Source: Hofstenia miamia (lineage: Eukaryota; Xenacoelomorpha; Acoela). Taken from it: DNA of 64,000 nucleotides. Positions 33,541-44,699 of this stretch are shown piece by piece. Position 1 is the stretch's first letter. The number at the start of each line of letters is the position of its first letter. The notes under the pieces were generated by a model that had not been told where the DNA came from, made no database searches, and saw only the letters and a program-made list of their open reading frames with translations. The stretch covers positions 1,069,992-1,133,991 of the forward strand of contig SCFE01000119.1 in NCBI GenBank assembly GCA_004352715.1, written 5' to 3'. Made by a program: the position numbers and the translations under genes.

Positions 33541-34030
33541 CATTTCAGAACTGGCAAATAAGACTAAGCATATTTCTAATCTCCTATGGCACAAAATGGA
33601 GTNTCTCAAAGATAGTGGTCTGCCCATTGTTGGGCTTGTGTTTGTTTAAACAGCAATGTTTGAACTGCTTAGCAATATAAAATTTTATTTTGCATACAAA
33701 AGTAATGCTAAAACAAGCATGTGACAATATAAAACAACGTTGTTATGACCTTAAAATATTGCTGTTTCATGAATAAAAAACAACCAAGAAGCAACCAAAT
33801 GTGACGTTGTTAAAGCAACGTTGTTTCGACCAATGAAATGGTACCATTTCGACATTAAAACAACATTGTTTTTGACACATAAAACAACCACATAACAACC
33901 CAAAACAACGTTGTTTAGACCTTAAATTGTTATCTGGGTGGGTTTTTTTGAATTATTATGGCACCTTCATTTCAGAACTGGCAAATAAGACTAAGCATAT
34001 TTCTAATCTCCTATGGCACAACATGGAGTT
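33514..34030 (+). repeat. Duplicated 90-bp pol segment around a single N, with inserted AACAACGTTGTT-rich sequence
   Basis: 33514-33602 and 33941-34030 are near-identical. Between them, after the N at 33603, lies about 330 bp unrelated to the retrotransposon, with four spaced copies of AACAACGTTGTT or close variants (for example 33733-33744 and 33903-33914). The right contig appears to come from a copy in which another repeat had inserted just upstream of this pol segment. Confidence 0.75.
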
Positions 34031-34353
34031 CAAGTGGACATGGGCAAAGCAAGAGGAGTTCAACACTATCAAACTAGAGCTAAGGAAAATTCCCAGTCTA
34101 AATACACTGGACTATTCTAAAGGGTTCATCATAGATTGTGATGCCAGCTTGGTCACTATTAGTGGAGTCCTTAGCCAAGTCATTAATGGGATCAAATGTC
34201 TGATCCAGTACTTCAGTCAGAAGCTCAGAAACACTGAGCTGAACTATGGCACCACAAAGTCTGAGATGCTAGCATTGGTGGAGAGTCTGAAGAAATTTTG
34301 TTTCTTTATCCTCAGCCAACACTTCACTGTGCAGACTGACAATTCTATTCTAG
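33927..34353 (+). pseudogene. RNase H domain of the gypsy element, 5' part
   Basis: Encodes the end of RT and RNase H: LNYYGTFISELANKTKHISN, FIIDCDASLVTISGVLSQ (first catalytic Asp), YFSQKLRNTELNYGTTKSEM (catalytic Glu region) and FTVQTDNSILV (third Asp). The frame is interrupted by the solo LTR at 34354 and resumes at 35485 as VWLKKF. Confidence 0.88.
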
Positions 34354-35480
34354 TGTAATATCCTCTATCAGGCATTATCACTGTTTAACTACTGTTACTA
34401 TATAATGTTAGCTGTGTTATTGCAGGTAAGGATTTACTTGTTTTTACTGCTTGACTAGTTTCTTCTGTTAACTTTTATAACCTAGAATTAACTGCACACT
34501 TTTTAGGTGATGAAGCCATGTGGTAATCTCTATAATGATCTTCTAGTGGGCATCTGCCCAAAGTGGATCTCCACATCCAGTTTCACCATTCCATCTGATG
34601 CTTGAGTGCCACTTCTCAGCTCAATCAGTACAGCTTATGTGTACCCTACATTAGCTCAGTGCTTACTCAAGACATGACACAATTCGACTTAAAGTCTATT
34701 GTGTGAAAGTGTTATACCACTTTGCAACCTGAACTGTTACTAGTTGTTCATTAAATATTACATGTAGCCATTACTGAAATATATTGGCTTATTTAAATAT
34801 ATTCTGTTCAAACAACTTCCTAACCTACATTTATAATTTACTACATGTACAGTCACATTATTGGTCAATTATAGGTCATTAATTTGGATCTAAAATAATA
34901 TTAATATAATTCCTAAAGTTTGGTCATCCAACTGTTTGCTGGCAATCAATTATTTAATACATGTAGAAATGAAATGCTAGTCAACTAATCAAGAGAAAAA
35001 CCCCTATGCCTAACATATGTGCATTTTTGTGATCTGGCACAGAGACCCTAGAATCATTCCCTGTGATGTATCCAGACCACTACTAAACACTGCTCAATTA
35101 GCTTGACATCGTAATAAATAATCAAACCATTAATATGAAACAAAATAGGAATTCCAAATAAAATTCTTTATCAACTTCTTACAGGGTTCTTAATCTATTT
35201 ATAGTATTTCCAAAAGAAGTACCTGTTGATTCAAATTTGAACTTTCTGCCAAGATGGCAGCTGAAAATAATGAAAATGTCAGTTAGTCAAAAAGTATTTT
35301 TATTGACAGGCACAAATATCTCTTTTTCAACACATGTTGTTTCTTCTTTGCGTATTACAAATAAATCTGAAATAACACTAATTGATTTAATTACAATATT
35401 TTTAATCAACTTCTTTTTGATCTTAATCTCTTCTTGCAATGTTTGCAGCTTATTTATGATTTTATTTGGATGATGCTACA
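34354..35480. mobile_element. Nested solo LTR, 1127 bp
   Basis: Begins TGTAATATCCTC and ends GATGATGCTACA. CTAG flanks it at 34350-34353 and 35481-35484, a 4-bp target duplication. Removing it joins the RNase H frame exactly (TDNSIL to VWLKKF). It has no internal coding region, so it is probably a solo LTR from another gypsy-type element. Confidence 0.85.
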
Positions 35481-35486
35481 CTAGTG

Positions 35487-37171
35487 TGGTTAAAGAAATT
35501 TTCCAGGGACAAATCCAACATAGTTGCCCAGTGGATTGAATATCTGAATGACATTACATTTATGATACAGCACTGCCTGGGGAGACTTCACATCAATGTG
35601 GACTATTGGACTGCTCTCCCCAGTTATAAGCACAATCTTAAAAAACCACCAGGAGAGAAGATGCCTTTAGGATTTATTCTGCTCAGCAAATATGAGCACC
35701 TTCCAAAGATCAGCACAGACCACCATGGAAATGCTATTCTTCTGATTCTCATGAAAGAAGAGATTACCAAAGTGGAAATTCTCCAATATCAGCAACATGA
35801 TAAGGTGCTAAGTGAAATCATAGCAAAATTGAAGAATATTGATGATATCCTCAGTCCTGTTGCCAACCAATACTTTCAGTGATACAATTGGAAGCAAACA
35901 GATGCAGGCCTGCTTTATGCTCAAATTTGGAACAGTTGGTTAGCTGTCCCTGAGTATTTCCAAAGGGATCTTGTGCAAAAGATTCATGAAAAGGGCCACT
36001 TAGGCATTATTCAAACAGAGCATACATTTAATGGAAGGTATGTGACTATTGGCATCAGAGCTGCTGTACAGGATGTAATCAACAAATGTACCACCTGCCT
36101 ATTGCAAAGAGCTGGACATTTTCTGGAACAGTGAGCTGAACTGCACAGCCAAGCCACTGAACATACCAATGAGGTATTCCATATGGCCATTGAAAAGCTC
36201 TCCTGTGATGACTAGGGATACCAGTACCTTTTAGTGCTCATCAATCACTTCACCTAGTACACCTGACTCATCCCCCTTAACAGCACCACCACCATGGTTA
36301 TTGGAGAAAAAAGAGTAAAGGAATGGATTCTTAAGCTTGCGCCCATGGAGCACCTGATTTCTGATCATGGTCCCCAGTTCAATAACCACAGTCAAACAGA
36401 GTTGTGAAGTGACTTAAACATACAGTCATCAAGTTAATCTGAGTTGCCCTTGCTCATGCAGCAGGTGGAAACTGGAAGAGAGTTATAGAGGCAGTGGAAT
36501 ACTTTTACAATACTGCAGTGTATTCTACCACAAAGGTCAGCCCTTTTAAGGCAATGTTTGGTCATGAGGTGAGCACGCCTCTTTCTGTTATGTTTCCTGA
36601 TTACAATGAACCTACTCTGGAGAACTTTGTGAATCATATGTTACACTAACTACAAAAAGTGCACCTTACTATTTATAGGAACACAAATCAGTCTGTTATC
36701 CAGCAATAGTGGAACTTGAATTGCAAGTTGTATGGCAAGCCTCTCAACCAGGCAACAAAGTCTTTGCCTATTTCTCTTGCCAAATTACTGATGCTAATCA
36801 GGTGTGAAAGCTTGCCACTCACTGGCAAGGTCCATTTACTGTAACAAAGGTGTTATATCACCACAAGTACTTATTAAATAATGGGAGAATCACCCACTTT
36901 CAACAACTCAAGAGAACTGAATAGTGAATTTTCACTTGTTGATGATGGAGCAAATGAGTTTGAGATGAATAATAACCTCACTGAATGTGAGGAAGATGAC
37001 CTCACCAAAGTTGAGTATGCTAGGAACTTTAGTAACCTTGGTAATAGTAGCAACATTACAGCTACTTGTGTTTTGCCTAGATGTAGAGTTAGGGACCAAG
37101 AGTATTTAGATTATTTAAATGCCCAGGATTGGGAACTTAATTTAATCTCTATGTTTAGCAACCAAGTCAAA
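35487..37171 (+). pseudogene. RNase H 3' part, integrase and C-terminal pol
   Basis: 35487-35880 completes RNase H/connection (VWLKKFSRDKSN, VDYWTALP). The integrase zinc domain follows near 35980-36105 with the HHCC ligands (HEKGHLGI, then CTTC). The catalytic core has the LVLINHFT block and SDHGPQFNN (second Asp), but the first-Asp block reads SCDD followed by a stop and frameshifts cover the Glu region. 36430-36650 has EAVEYFYNTAVY-like core end. 36874-37171 is an acidic C-terminal tail. About ten stops. Confidence 0.82.
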
Positions 37172-39365
37172 TAGATGAAAAGAATGGAAAATCAGCCGCC
37201 CACAAGAAGAAGAGTGTGGTGAAGAACTAACACACAAGGTGGAGAGAGAGCACATGAGGCACCAAGTAGATGAGAGCACATCCTGGAAGCAAGAGACAAT
37301 GCATGCAGAGGATTCTGAAAGCAGGCACTATGTTTGATGAGGACTTTCACCTCAAGCACCTGGTGAGCTAGAACAGCCAAAGATCATGGAGAATATTGAG
37401 ATAGCATACAGACTCACTAAGGTAGAACACATCTGCCTCATCATGTTCTTGAGAGAAGAGTACCAAGACAACATACCTGAGCAGGTCAAAAGCCTCCACT
37501 TTAGAATGGAGAACTTCACCATTTTGTACACTAACTATTACTGCCCTACCAGTATGTACCAGTCAAACGTCTTTTTGATAACAAAGTTAATTTATACGGA
37601 TCTCCTCCTCTGTAAGAAGATCCCTACACACCACCTGGCAGTCAATATGAGGATCAAAATTGATGCCACAGTGCACACTCAAACTCTTGAGTCAATAAAT
37701 GTCAACTGGCCCAGCCTCGCCTTAGTTACAGATCTGCACATCAGCTTTGCTTTCTCCCAGAGCACTGCCATGCTCACTGAGATCAATGAGGTCTGGACAA
37801 ACCTCAAAGCTGACAAGAACCCCAAGTCTGTTTGGCCCACTATCAACATTTCTAGCCCAACTTTGCACTATAGTCAATCAGTTGAAAGAGTCCTCATAGA
37901 GTTGTGGATTTTGTATACATCCCAAGACCAGCAGAACTATGCAGAAAAGTTATTTTCTGAGAAATTTGTGCTGCCAATTCAGTCATGTGGAGCTGTTAGA
38001 ATCTTACCCATCTTCCTAACTTGTGATCCTCAACTCCAACTACCTCTTGACCATGACACCCAAGAGCATCTAGCTGGAAAATGCACACATGAGATAGCTA
38101 TCTGCCCAACATTCTGGAAAGTGACAAATTGGCTTCTACATTCATGCTCATTACCATCATCCCCTGGGAATACTAAAAAAGTCATGGAGCATTTTGAAAA
38201 GTTTTATGCCCAACTCATTGGTGCAAGCAGTCTGCTAGGGCGCCTCCCACCCAAATGATTGTCAACTGTCTCAGTGTTGCTTTTTCCAATCTCAATATTT
38301 TCTCTGAGACACTGAGAAAATACATCTGGGGAGCCACTGCGGACACTAGGTTTCTTTCACTATCTTCTGAGTATGCACCACTGTGCATGAGCTGCTTGAT
38401 TTGTTAAGAGCCTGAATCAATGCAACAGTTCCTAGAGTTGATAAGCCATTACAATGTTCATACAAAGACTGAGATCTTATTCAACTTGGAAAAGATGAAC
38501 TACCCTGAATGCAGCTACAACCAAGTTGTGGAGACCTGGTGCTTCTACAATTGCATGGGCACCCACTAGCCTTGGATGCGGAATGCATCATGTCTTGACT
38601 CAAAATCTCCAACACTCAAGTTGAGAAACTCTGCAAACATGGACTGTGCAATACATTTTGGAATACCATCCAGGAAGCCAAGATTAATTATCCCATCACA
38701 ATTAGAACTGCTACTCTGACAAAGAAGGTCAAGTTCTACCAAGTCAAGACTAATGCTGAAAAGAACAATTTGCTTTGTATACCTCCACCCTGTGTAATGA
38801 CTCTGCTAATCCTACTGTCCTGGCAAATCAGGAAAAGATGTGAGAAAGTATTGGCCCATCTTTCTGACAAGATCAACTATGTGTCCACTGCTAATGAGAT
38901 CTCCAAAGCTATGCAGACACCAGAATACAAGGATGTTAGGAATGCTTTAAACAAAGGTGGTAACCCTGAGCATGTCTTGATTGACGGGAAGCTAACCATT
39001 AAGGATATCTTCTGGAAAGGGCAAGCAATATCCACCCAGCTACAGAAGATCCACAACAAGATCACATCACTAAGTGCATGGGTCCTTATTCTGTTTCAAG
39101 CATTGAATGACCTCATATGGATGAACAATTTTGAAACTCTAACTCATTACTATGATGTTACCAAGCAGATTGAAATCATTACTATGTTATGGGCCAAGGT
39201 CACCAATCCTGATGAAATGGCAATTCAGCAAGTAAATGAGTATTGCTCTTTATTTGTGGATCATGCTAATCACATGGGGTTGCTCTGAGGAGTCTTTACC
39301 CACTTCTATCTGAATGCTCAGATCTGTACTGAAGACGCCCATTCATCAGGCACTGATGCACTTAT

Positions 39366-39555
39366 TGTAGCATTGCTGGTAGTTGTTACTATTTATTGGC
39401 CAGACCTCACGCTTTTCTTGTTAGTGACTGGTAGTTGTAATATTTGTACATATTGTAAATATTGTATATATAAAGCCAAAAGCATTTTGTAAATAGAAAT
39501 AGTTTGAACTGTATTCTCTTTGAGTTCGCTAGAATCACACCCCAGTGATTCTACA
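39366..39555 (+). mobile_element. 190-bp LTR of the nested small LTR element (arm B), 5' side
   Basis: TG...CA bounded, same length as 4033-4222, with TATATAAA at 39468. TTAT (39362-39365) precedes it; the uninserted site is visible at 39846-39856. It is followed by TGGC (39556-39559), the usual first bases of a tRNA primer site, then the gap, so this is a 5' LTR of an element whose inside is not assembled. Confidence 0.82.
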
Positions 39556-39559
39556 TGGC

Positions 39560-39775
39560 NNNNNNNNNNNNNNNNNNNNNNNNNNNNNNNNNNNNNNNNN
39601 NNNNNNNNNNNNNNNNNNNNNNNNNNNNNNNNNNNNNNNNNNNNNNNNNNNNNNNNNNNNNNNNNNNNNNNNNNNNNNNNNNNNNNNNNNNNNNNNNNNN
39701 NNNNNNNNNNNNNNNNNNNNNNNNNNNNNNNNNNNNNNNNNNNNNNNNNNNNNNNNNNNNNNNNNNNNNNNNNNN
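39560..39775. other. Assembly gap, 216 N
   Basis: The 80 bases after it repeat those at 39286-39365, so the two sides represent the inserted and the empty version of the same site. Confidence 0.95.
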
Positions 39776-40163
39776 TCTGAGGAGTCTTTACCCACTTCTA
39801 TCTGAATGCTCAGATCTGTACAGAAGATGCCCATTCATCAGACACTGATGCACTTATGACCCTCATAATCACACTGAAAGGCCTTTGCCTTTATGAATGC
39901 TTCTACAATACCTTTATGTGGAGACTAAACAACCTATGAAGAAATTGCCTTATTAGCTCCCTACTACCAGAGATTGAGATCTTCTGCTTATGGAATGAAG
40001 CTGTCACACAGAGAGAGAAACTAATGCAGATTACCTGGCGACCTAGATATGCCAAAGTTTTGTCCTGTGATAATGTTCTAGCAGTTAAAATGGTGGAGGA
40101 AATACAGAAACTGTTGTCAGGTCCTACAGTCCAACTCCTACCACAAACTTAACTGTGCAATCT

Positions 40164-40173
40164 AGGGGGGGCG
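40164..40173 (+). promoter_or_regulatory. Polypurine tract before the 3' LTR
   Basis: AGGGGGGGCG immediately upstream of the 3' LTR, the position of the plus-strand primer. Confidence 0.75.
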
Positions 40174-41114
40174 TGTAGAGTCACTCAGCGCCTCTTTTTT
40201 GATTTTATGCTTTGATTATTCTGGCACTCAGGAAATTTAAATTATGTCATGATGACGCCATGATTTGTAAATTGATGCTATTAATTTATATCAATTTCCT
40301 TTTAATCAATTTTGTATATTTTCTAGTGCACTTAATTCAAACAATTTATTATTTGTCCCCTTGAATTAATTGCTCATTGAATTGCTCATTGAATTTTGCA
40401 AGGGAAACCACATGCAAGTTGTAAACATTAAGCAGGTAATAATTTACAAAGCTGTAATAAATACTTGAGGAACTTGTAGTGAATGCACAATATAATTCAT
40501 CTTACTCTAATGTGTTTGGTTTTTTCAGAAGTATTTATATGCTAACCCCCTTTAGGTTTCTTCATGGATTTTAATCTAATAATTACTGCTTAAGATCCAG
40601 TGACAATTTGAGAGGAAACTGCACCAGGTCTGGGCTGATAACTAGCTCATTGACATTGACAGCCCAAATCATGGTTGCTTTAGGTCATGGTTAGGTGTAG
40701 GAAATAAGAGCTTTTTATTTGATCAATTCATACATGCACATAATAACAACATATTGCAAATATACTATGCTGTTGGTGAACTTGAATGAACTGTAATTAT
40801 GTGCCTTTTGTTTATTATTTATTTACATGAGCTGAGATAATAGAACTCTGAGATAAATTGTTTATTGAGTTAGAAATTACTACTTGAGACACACAATTAG
40901 CTCCTTGGTGAGTAAGGATGGCTTCATAGATATGGCTTCAGCATGATGCTGTGTGAATTAGTCACTGCTGGAAATTTGTTTTCTATGAAATTTCTGTTTT
41001 TCTTTTGTTGGAATGTGGGTCACTCTCTACAATGGTAAACTTTGCAACCTTCAATCTTAACTCTTGAGTTTCCCAGTACTGGTTGAGTAGCCAGAGCTCC
41101 CCAGCAATTCTACA
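40174..41114 (+). repeat. 3' LTR, 941 bp
   Basis: Begins TGTAGAGTCACTCAG and ends CAGCAATTCTACA, followed by the CTAG target duplication. Near-identical to the arm A copy and more diverged from the 5' LTR. Confidence 0.93.
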
Positions 41115-41269
41115 CTAGGCTTTCATAACTTCACTTTAACATGCAAGTATATGGAAAGAAATGAAGGAGTAGCAAGTTTTCAAAGTATAAATCCATATGC
41201 TTTGGAGTTTAGCTTTTATTAAGTGCTGTAGCTAAGTTGAAACCATCCCAACATGATACCAAGAATAAG

Positions 41270-41768
41270 GATATCTGATGATCCTAGGAGTCTGAGATAA
41301 ATTAAACTTGCATTAGATTATGTATGAAAACATGATTTTGTATGATAATGCAGATCATGACTAGCATATGAATTCATAATCACTAATGAAACTATATATT
41401 GTTCCTAAAAATATTCAAGTAAATACAATGATGCAAGATTTAACTATTGTCAGGAATGTGTGAAAAGAAATCCCTCATTGAAATTTTAGAAGTAATTAAA
41501 ACTATACTACTTTAATAGTAGAAAAGTAACTTAGGATATATTACAAGTCTAACTATAATTTAATAAGAGCACAGATTAACCTGACTTTACTCTAACTTTC
41601 TTTCAGCTATTTTTTTACCAATTGTGATAAATACCAGTGGTGGCTCATTAAAGCAAAGGTTAGTCAAGCAAATATTTTTTATGTAACCAGAATAGTGTAA
41701 ATAAAAAACCATGAAAATTTTATTAATATATGAAATCACTGAAGCAAGTTTTCTAAGAAATATGTCTG
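41270..41768. other. 499-bp insertion present in arm B only
   Basis: Arm A joins AATAAG directly to TAATATTATT (about 1228-1238); arm B has 499 extra bases there. No inverted ends or target duplication are evident. The inside contains CAGTGGTGGCTCATT near 41637, a type of word often found at transposon ends. It may be a deletion in arm A or an insertion in arm B. Confidence 0.7.
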
Positions 41769-42518
41769 TAATATTATTATAGAAATAAGATTAGTTTGGC
41801 AGTTCTTTTAATAAATCATTTTCAAGAAAAAATTGAGAAAAAATTTGTAGCACAAAATGGCAGCTGATGGAAATCACATTTAAATCACTCAAAGTTTGTT
41901 AAAATTTACTTCTATATGTATCAACTTAAATTATTCCAATTACATTTGATTTTTTGAATGAATTGGTAGCACATTCATAGAAAAAATTTGTCTTTGATTT
42001 GCAATTGTTGTAAAAATTTTTAATTCTGTAAACAAAAGAATATTGTACAAGGAATCTGTGAAGTAAAAAATGTTGTTTTAAAACAAAACTAATAATGGTG
42101 GCTATTCACAAATTTAGATTTTAAAATAAATTCAAAAAATTGAAAGATTATAAGATTAGTTGCTAAAAAGTTTTGTACATGAGAAAATTTTTTGTTTTAT
42201 TTAGGAGCTATTAAAGAAATAACTCTGTAATCCCATTACATCAACATGATTGGTTTGATGTCATTCTCCATACAAAACCTCATTTTGCAACTTTGAAGTC
42301 ATTTTAATGATAGATTTTCTCAAAGCAAATAGCAATAACTTGCTAGTAATTACTGATACCATGATAGCTGATTTTTTGTAAACATCACCTGCTTTCAGTG
42401 TTCCAGTGTTTTAAATACAAAGTCTAAGAGAGCAGCACAGGGCAATTATGGTGAATTATAAATCTGATGTTTGTGAAGTGTGATGCATAATCACAACTGA
42501 TTATCAAATCACAACCAG

Positions 42519-42730
42519 CCCTTATCAATGTATTGCTATTATAGACTCAGGTACAAAAATTATATCTGTTTGCTGTGAAGGATGTATGGCACAAAGTTGC
42601 AGTTACAAACATTCAATTGCCTTTATAATGTGGCTTTATCAAAGATTGTGTAAGCCTGCAACAACTAAAATAATTAGTTATTGGAAAAAGCCTGCATTGC
42701 TAGCTACAAAAGGGCAGTTCATTAAAGTTG
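42519..42730 (+). pseudogene. SWIM-like zinc-binding domain exon
   Basis: The frame gives QCIAIIDSGTKIISVCCEGC, then MAQSCSYKHSIAFIMWLYQR, then CKPATTKIISYWKKPALL. This fits the SWIM pattern C-x-C...C-x-H and the P-T-x-x-x-x-YWKK tail seen in a widespread invertebrate repeat family. A GT near 42731 and an AG at 42798-42799 (TTTATTTAG) fit an intron joining it to the next frame. Confidence 0.6.
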
Positions 42731-42799
42731 GTGTAACATTGATCTCATTATGTATTTAATTATATTTTATGTTTCTGCATTTTTATATTTTTTATTTAG

Positions 42800-43123
42800 G
42801 CAAGTGACTTCAAGACAGGAAGCATGCCTTGAAAATTAGAAATTGATCAATTTTTCCAGGATACAAATCATGTAATTGCAAATAGAAGTTTGCTTGCCCA
42901 CTATATTGATTACCCTGAAGAATGTGTGCTAGTTATGGATGTGCTAATGATGAAGTATATTGAGAATTCAACCAAACTTGATCATGATGAATTCTTGAAC
43001 TTTGCTTTTCATGAGATCAATGTAAACATTTCAAATTTGGATTTTGTGTCCCAAAAGACTGTGCAGCAAGGGGATTCTGCAATCAGGTGGAAATTGCATT
43101 TTGAAGGATTACTACTTCATTGA
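42800..43123 (+). pseudogene. Linker between SWIM and YqaJ-like parts
   Basis: An open stretch (ASDFKTGSMP, one stop, then DTNHVIANRSLLAHYIDYPE onward) of about 100 codons. In the corresponding protein family a helical region precedes the nuclease. An equivalent frame lies on the minus strand in arm A. Confidence 0.45.
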
Positions 43124-43149
43124 TGCATGAAGCATCAGTTTGCAAAAGG

Positions 43150-43480
43150 ATGAATGCCTCATTGGTTGATTTTATTCTGGGTGCAAATGCAATCACTAAT
43201 TTAGTGCAAAATGTGGTCTTGCTTTAGAACATGAGGTTAATGCTGTTGTTGGATAAAATTACAATATTCAGGTAACTATATAAATTTATTAATTGAATAT
43301 AATTATAAATATATTTTTGTGGTGAACTGTAGATATTTAGATACAACCAGCAGGATTATTTTTGTCAGCAAATATTCAAATTATTGGAGCTAGTACAGAT
43401 GGAATTGCCAATGAATTGGTTGTAGAGGTCAAATGCCTGAAAAAGCAGGAAAATATAAAAAACTATATCAGTTAACACTT
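43150..43480 (+). pseudogene. YqaJ-like exonuclease remnant
   Basis: With a frameshift the sequence reads VDFILGANAITN, then CGLALEHEVNAV, and across an interruption of about 90 bp IIGASTDGIANELVVEVKC. The order G-x-x-x-E, then GAS-x-DG, then hydrophobic-E-x-K-C is the YqaJ/lambda-exonuclease-type catalytic pattern. Frame breaks show it is inactive. Confidence 0.55.
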
Positions 43481-43869
43481 TAAAATTTCAGCTCAATGAT
43501 ATGCTCAAATTCAAACTCAGATGATAGTTTCTAACAAAAAAAGGAATGTTTTGCATGGCAACACAGGCAAGCTTTGTCATTATCAACTTGCATCAAAACT
43601 GTGATATTACTGAAATTTTCATAATTTTCAAGTATTTCCAAAACTTTTCTCTTGGAAGCATGGCATTCAGTTGCATATGGTTGATGATTTCAAACCAATC
43701 ATGTTGATATAATGGGATTACAGTTTTATTATTTCAATAGCTCCTGAATAAAACCAAAATTTTTCTAAGTAACAAAAATTTTTAACAACTAATCTTATAA
43801 TCTTTCAATTTTTTGAATTTATTTCAAAATCTAAATTTTCTGAATAGTCCCCATTTACAATTTGTGCAT

Positions 43870-44690
43870 TTGTCTAGATATAAATTCATGCACTAAGGAA
43901 AGAAATTCATTTAATTAAAAATTATTGGGCTTGCCTTGCTTAAATGCATGAGCTGCCTATAATGTAGACACTTCTTGGGTGCTTAAGTTGCAACACACAA
44001 ACCTGATTCATTTGTAATTTAATTTCAAGTGGAATCTAACCTGGATAATTTTTATGTCACAACAAAAACTAGTATTACACATTCAAATTTCTGTTGGGAC
44101 AATACTAAGTTCAGATTGCCCTTTATGATTCACCAAAATGTTTGCAGATTAACTTCATGTTACAAATTAAGTATTTTTCAAATATATAACATTAAAAAAA
44201 TAAATGAAAATAATGTTATTTGATTGTTGGGGATGACATCACATTAGTATTTGATATATTTTACCTGATATACATTAGCAGGAACTGATATCCCATGTCT
44301 TTCACTTTAATTTAGTTACAGAATGTTCAAACTAGTACAATAGAGATTTTGTTTTTATTTGTATTGAAGATATAGTTCAGATGAACCTGCAGGGAAGATG
44401 AGGCCCTTCCCCTAAGTTACTTTCATGCTTACCCATCTAATGTTGTTAATTCATGCCTACCTTTAACAATTTTGTAAAAAAAAATTGCTATTTCAATGTG
44501 AAGGTTCTGTATGTTTTTAGAAGATAATTGATATTATAAAAAATATTGATCAAAATATTGTATCAACTTTTGGTTTTGGGTGCTACATTTTTCATCCAGC
44601 CACATCTCAAGACTTCTCAATTTATCCCATATCCTTAAATTTTTAATGGCAATTTGCTTCTCTAAGGAAGAAGTGTTCAATAAATAATAA
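43870..44690. other. Region without recognisable gene
   Basis: AT-rich. The short frame at 44029-44223 has no confident match. Nothing else identified. Confidence 0.4.
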
Positions 44691-44699
44691 ATTTTAAGG

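Larger units (their letters stand above)
37386..40152 (+). pseudogene. ORF3 of the gypsy element, unknown protein between pol and 3' LTR
   Basis: An open frame 37386-38258 (290 codons) continues, through two frameshifts and several stops, into 38259-38580, 38580-39288 and 39847-40152, ending at TAA just before the purine tract. Removing the nested insertion leaves about 760 codons. I see no signal peptide, fusion peptide or membrane segment, so it does not look like a retroviral-type envelope. Recognisable words are HICLIMFLREEYQDN, TPEYKDVRNALNKGGNPEHV and ITWRPRYAKVLSCDNV. Some regions are rich in charged helical sequence. No known domain is recognised; a structural or accessory protein of the element is possible. 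Confidence 0.6.
29164..41114 (+). mobile_element. Large Ty3/gypsy-type LTR retrotransposon with extra ORF3
   Basis: Bounded by two LTRs of about 0.94 kb with TG...CA ends and a 4-bp CTAG target duplication at both sides (29160-29163 and 41115-41118). A primer binding site follows the 5' LTR and a purine tract precedes the 3' LTR. Internal order: gag with zinc knuckle, aspartic protease (DTGAS), RT remnant, RNase H, integrase, then a long third ORF. That order (RT-RNase H before integrase) is Ty3/gypsy. Many stops, frameshifts, a deletion of the RT core and two nested LTR insertions show it is dead. The LTRs differ by substitutions and indels, so the insertion is old. Confidence 0.93.
39286..43071 (+). 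repeat. Arm B of the large inverted duplication
   Basis: Matches 1-4478 in reverse complement. It contains the 3' part of ORF3, the 3' LTR, its flank and most of a SWIM/YqaJ transposon. It carries the extra 499 bp at 41270-41768 absent from arm A. Confidence 0.9.
42105..43860 (+). mobile_element. DNA transposon with ~190-bp terminal inverted repeats, SWIM and YqaJ remnants
   Basis: 42105-42290 and 43680-43858 are inverted copies at roughly 85% similarity; outer ends read GGTGGCTATTCA and GGGGACTATTCA. The interior carries a SWIM-like zinc motif followed by a YqaJ-like exonuclease remnant on the + strand. A clear target duplication was not found. No recognisable DDE transposase was seen inside. 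Confidence 0.65.

Noticed and set aside
34354-35480. Coding frame 35237-35473 as a gene
   Set aside because: Lies inside a solo LTR bounded by TG...CA and a CTAG duplication; no conserved motif.
37386-40152. ORF3 as an envelope gene
   Set aside because: Location fits, but no signal peptide, cleavage site, fusion or membrane-spanning segment is visible.
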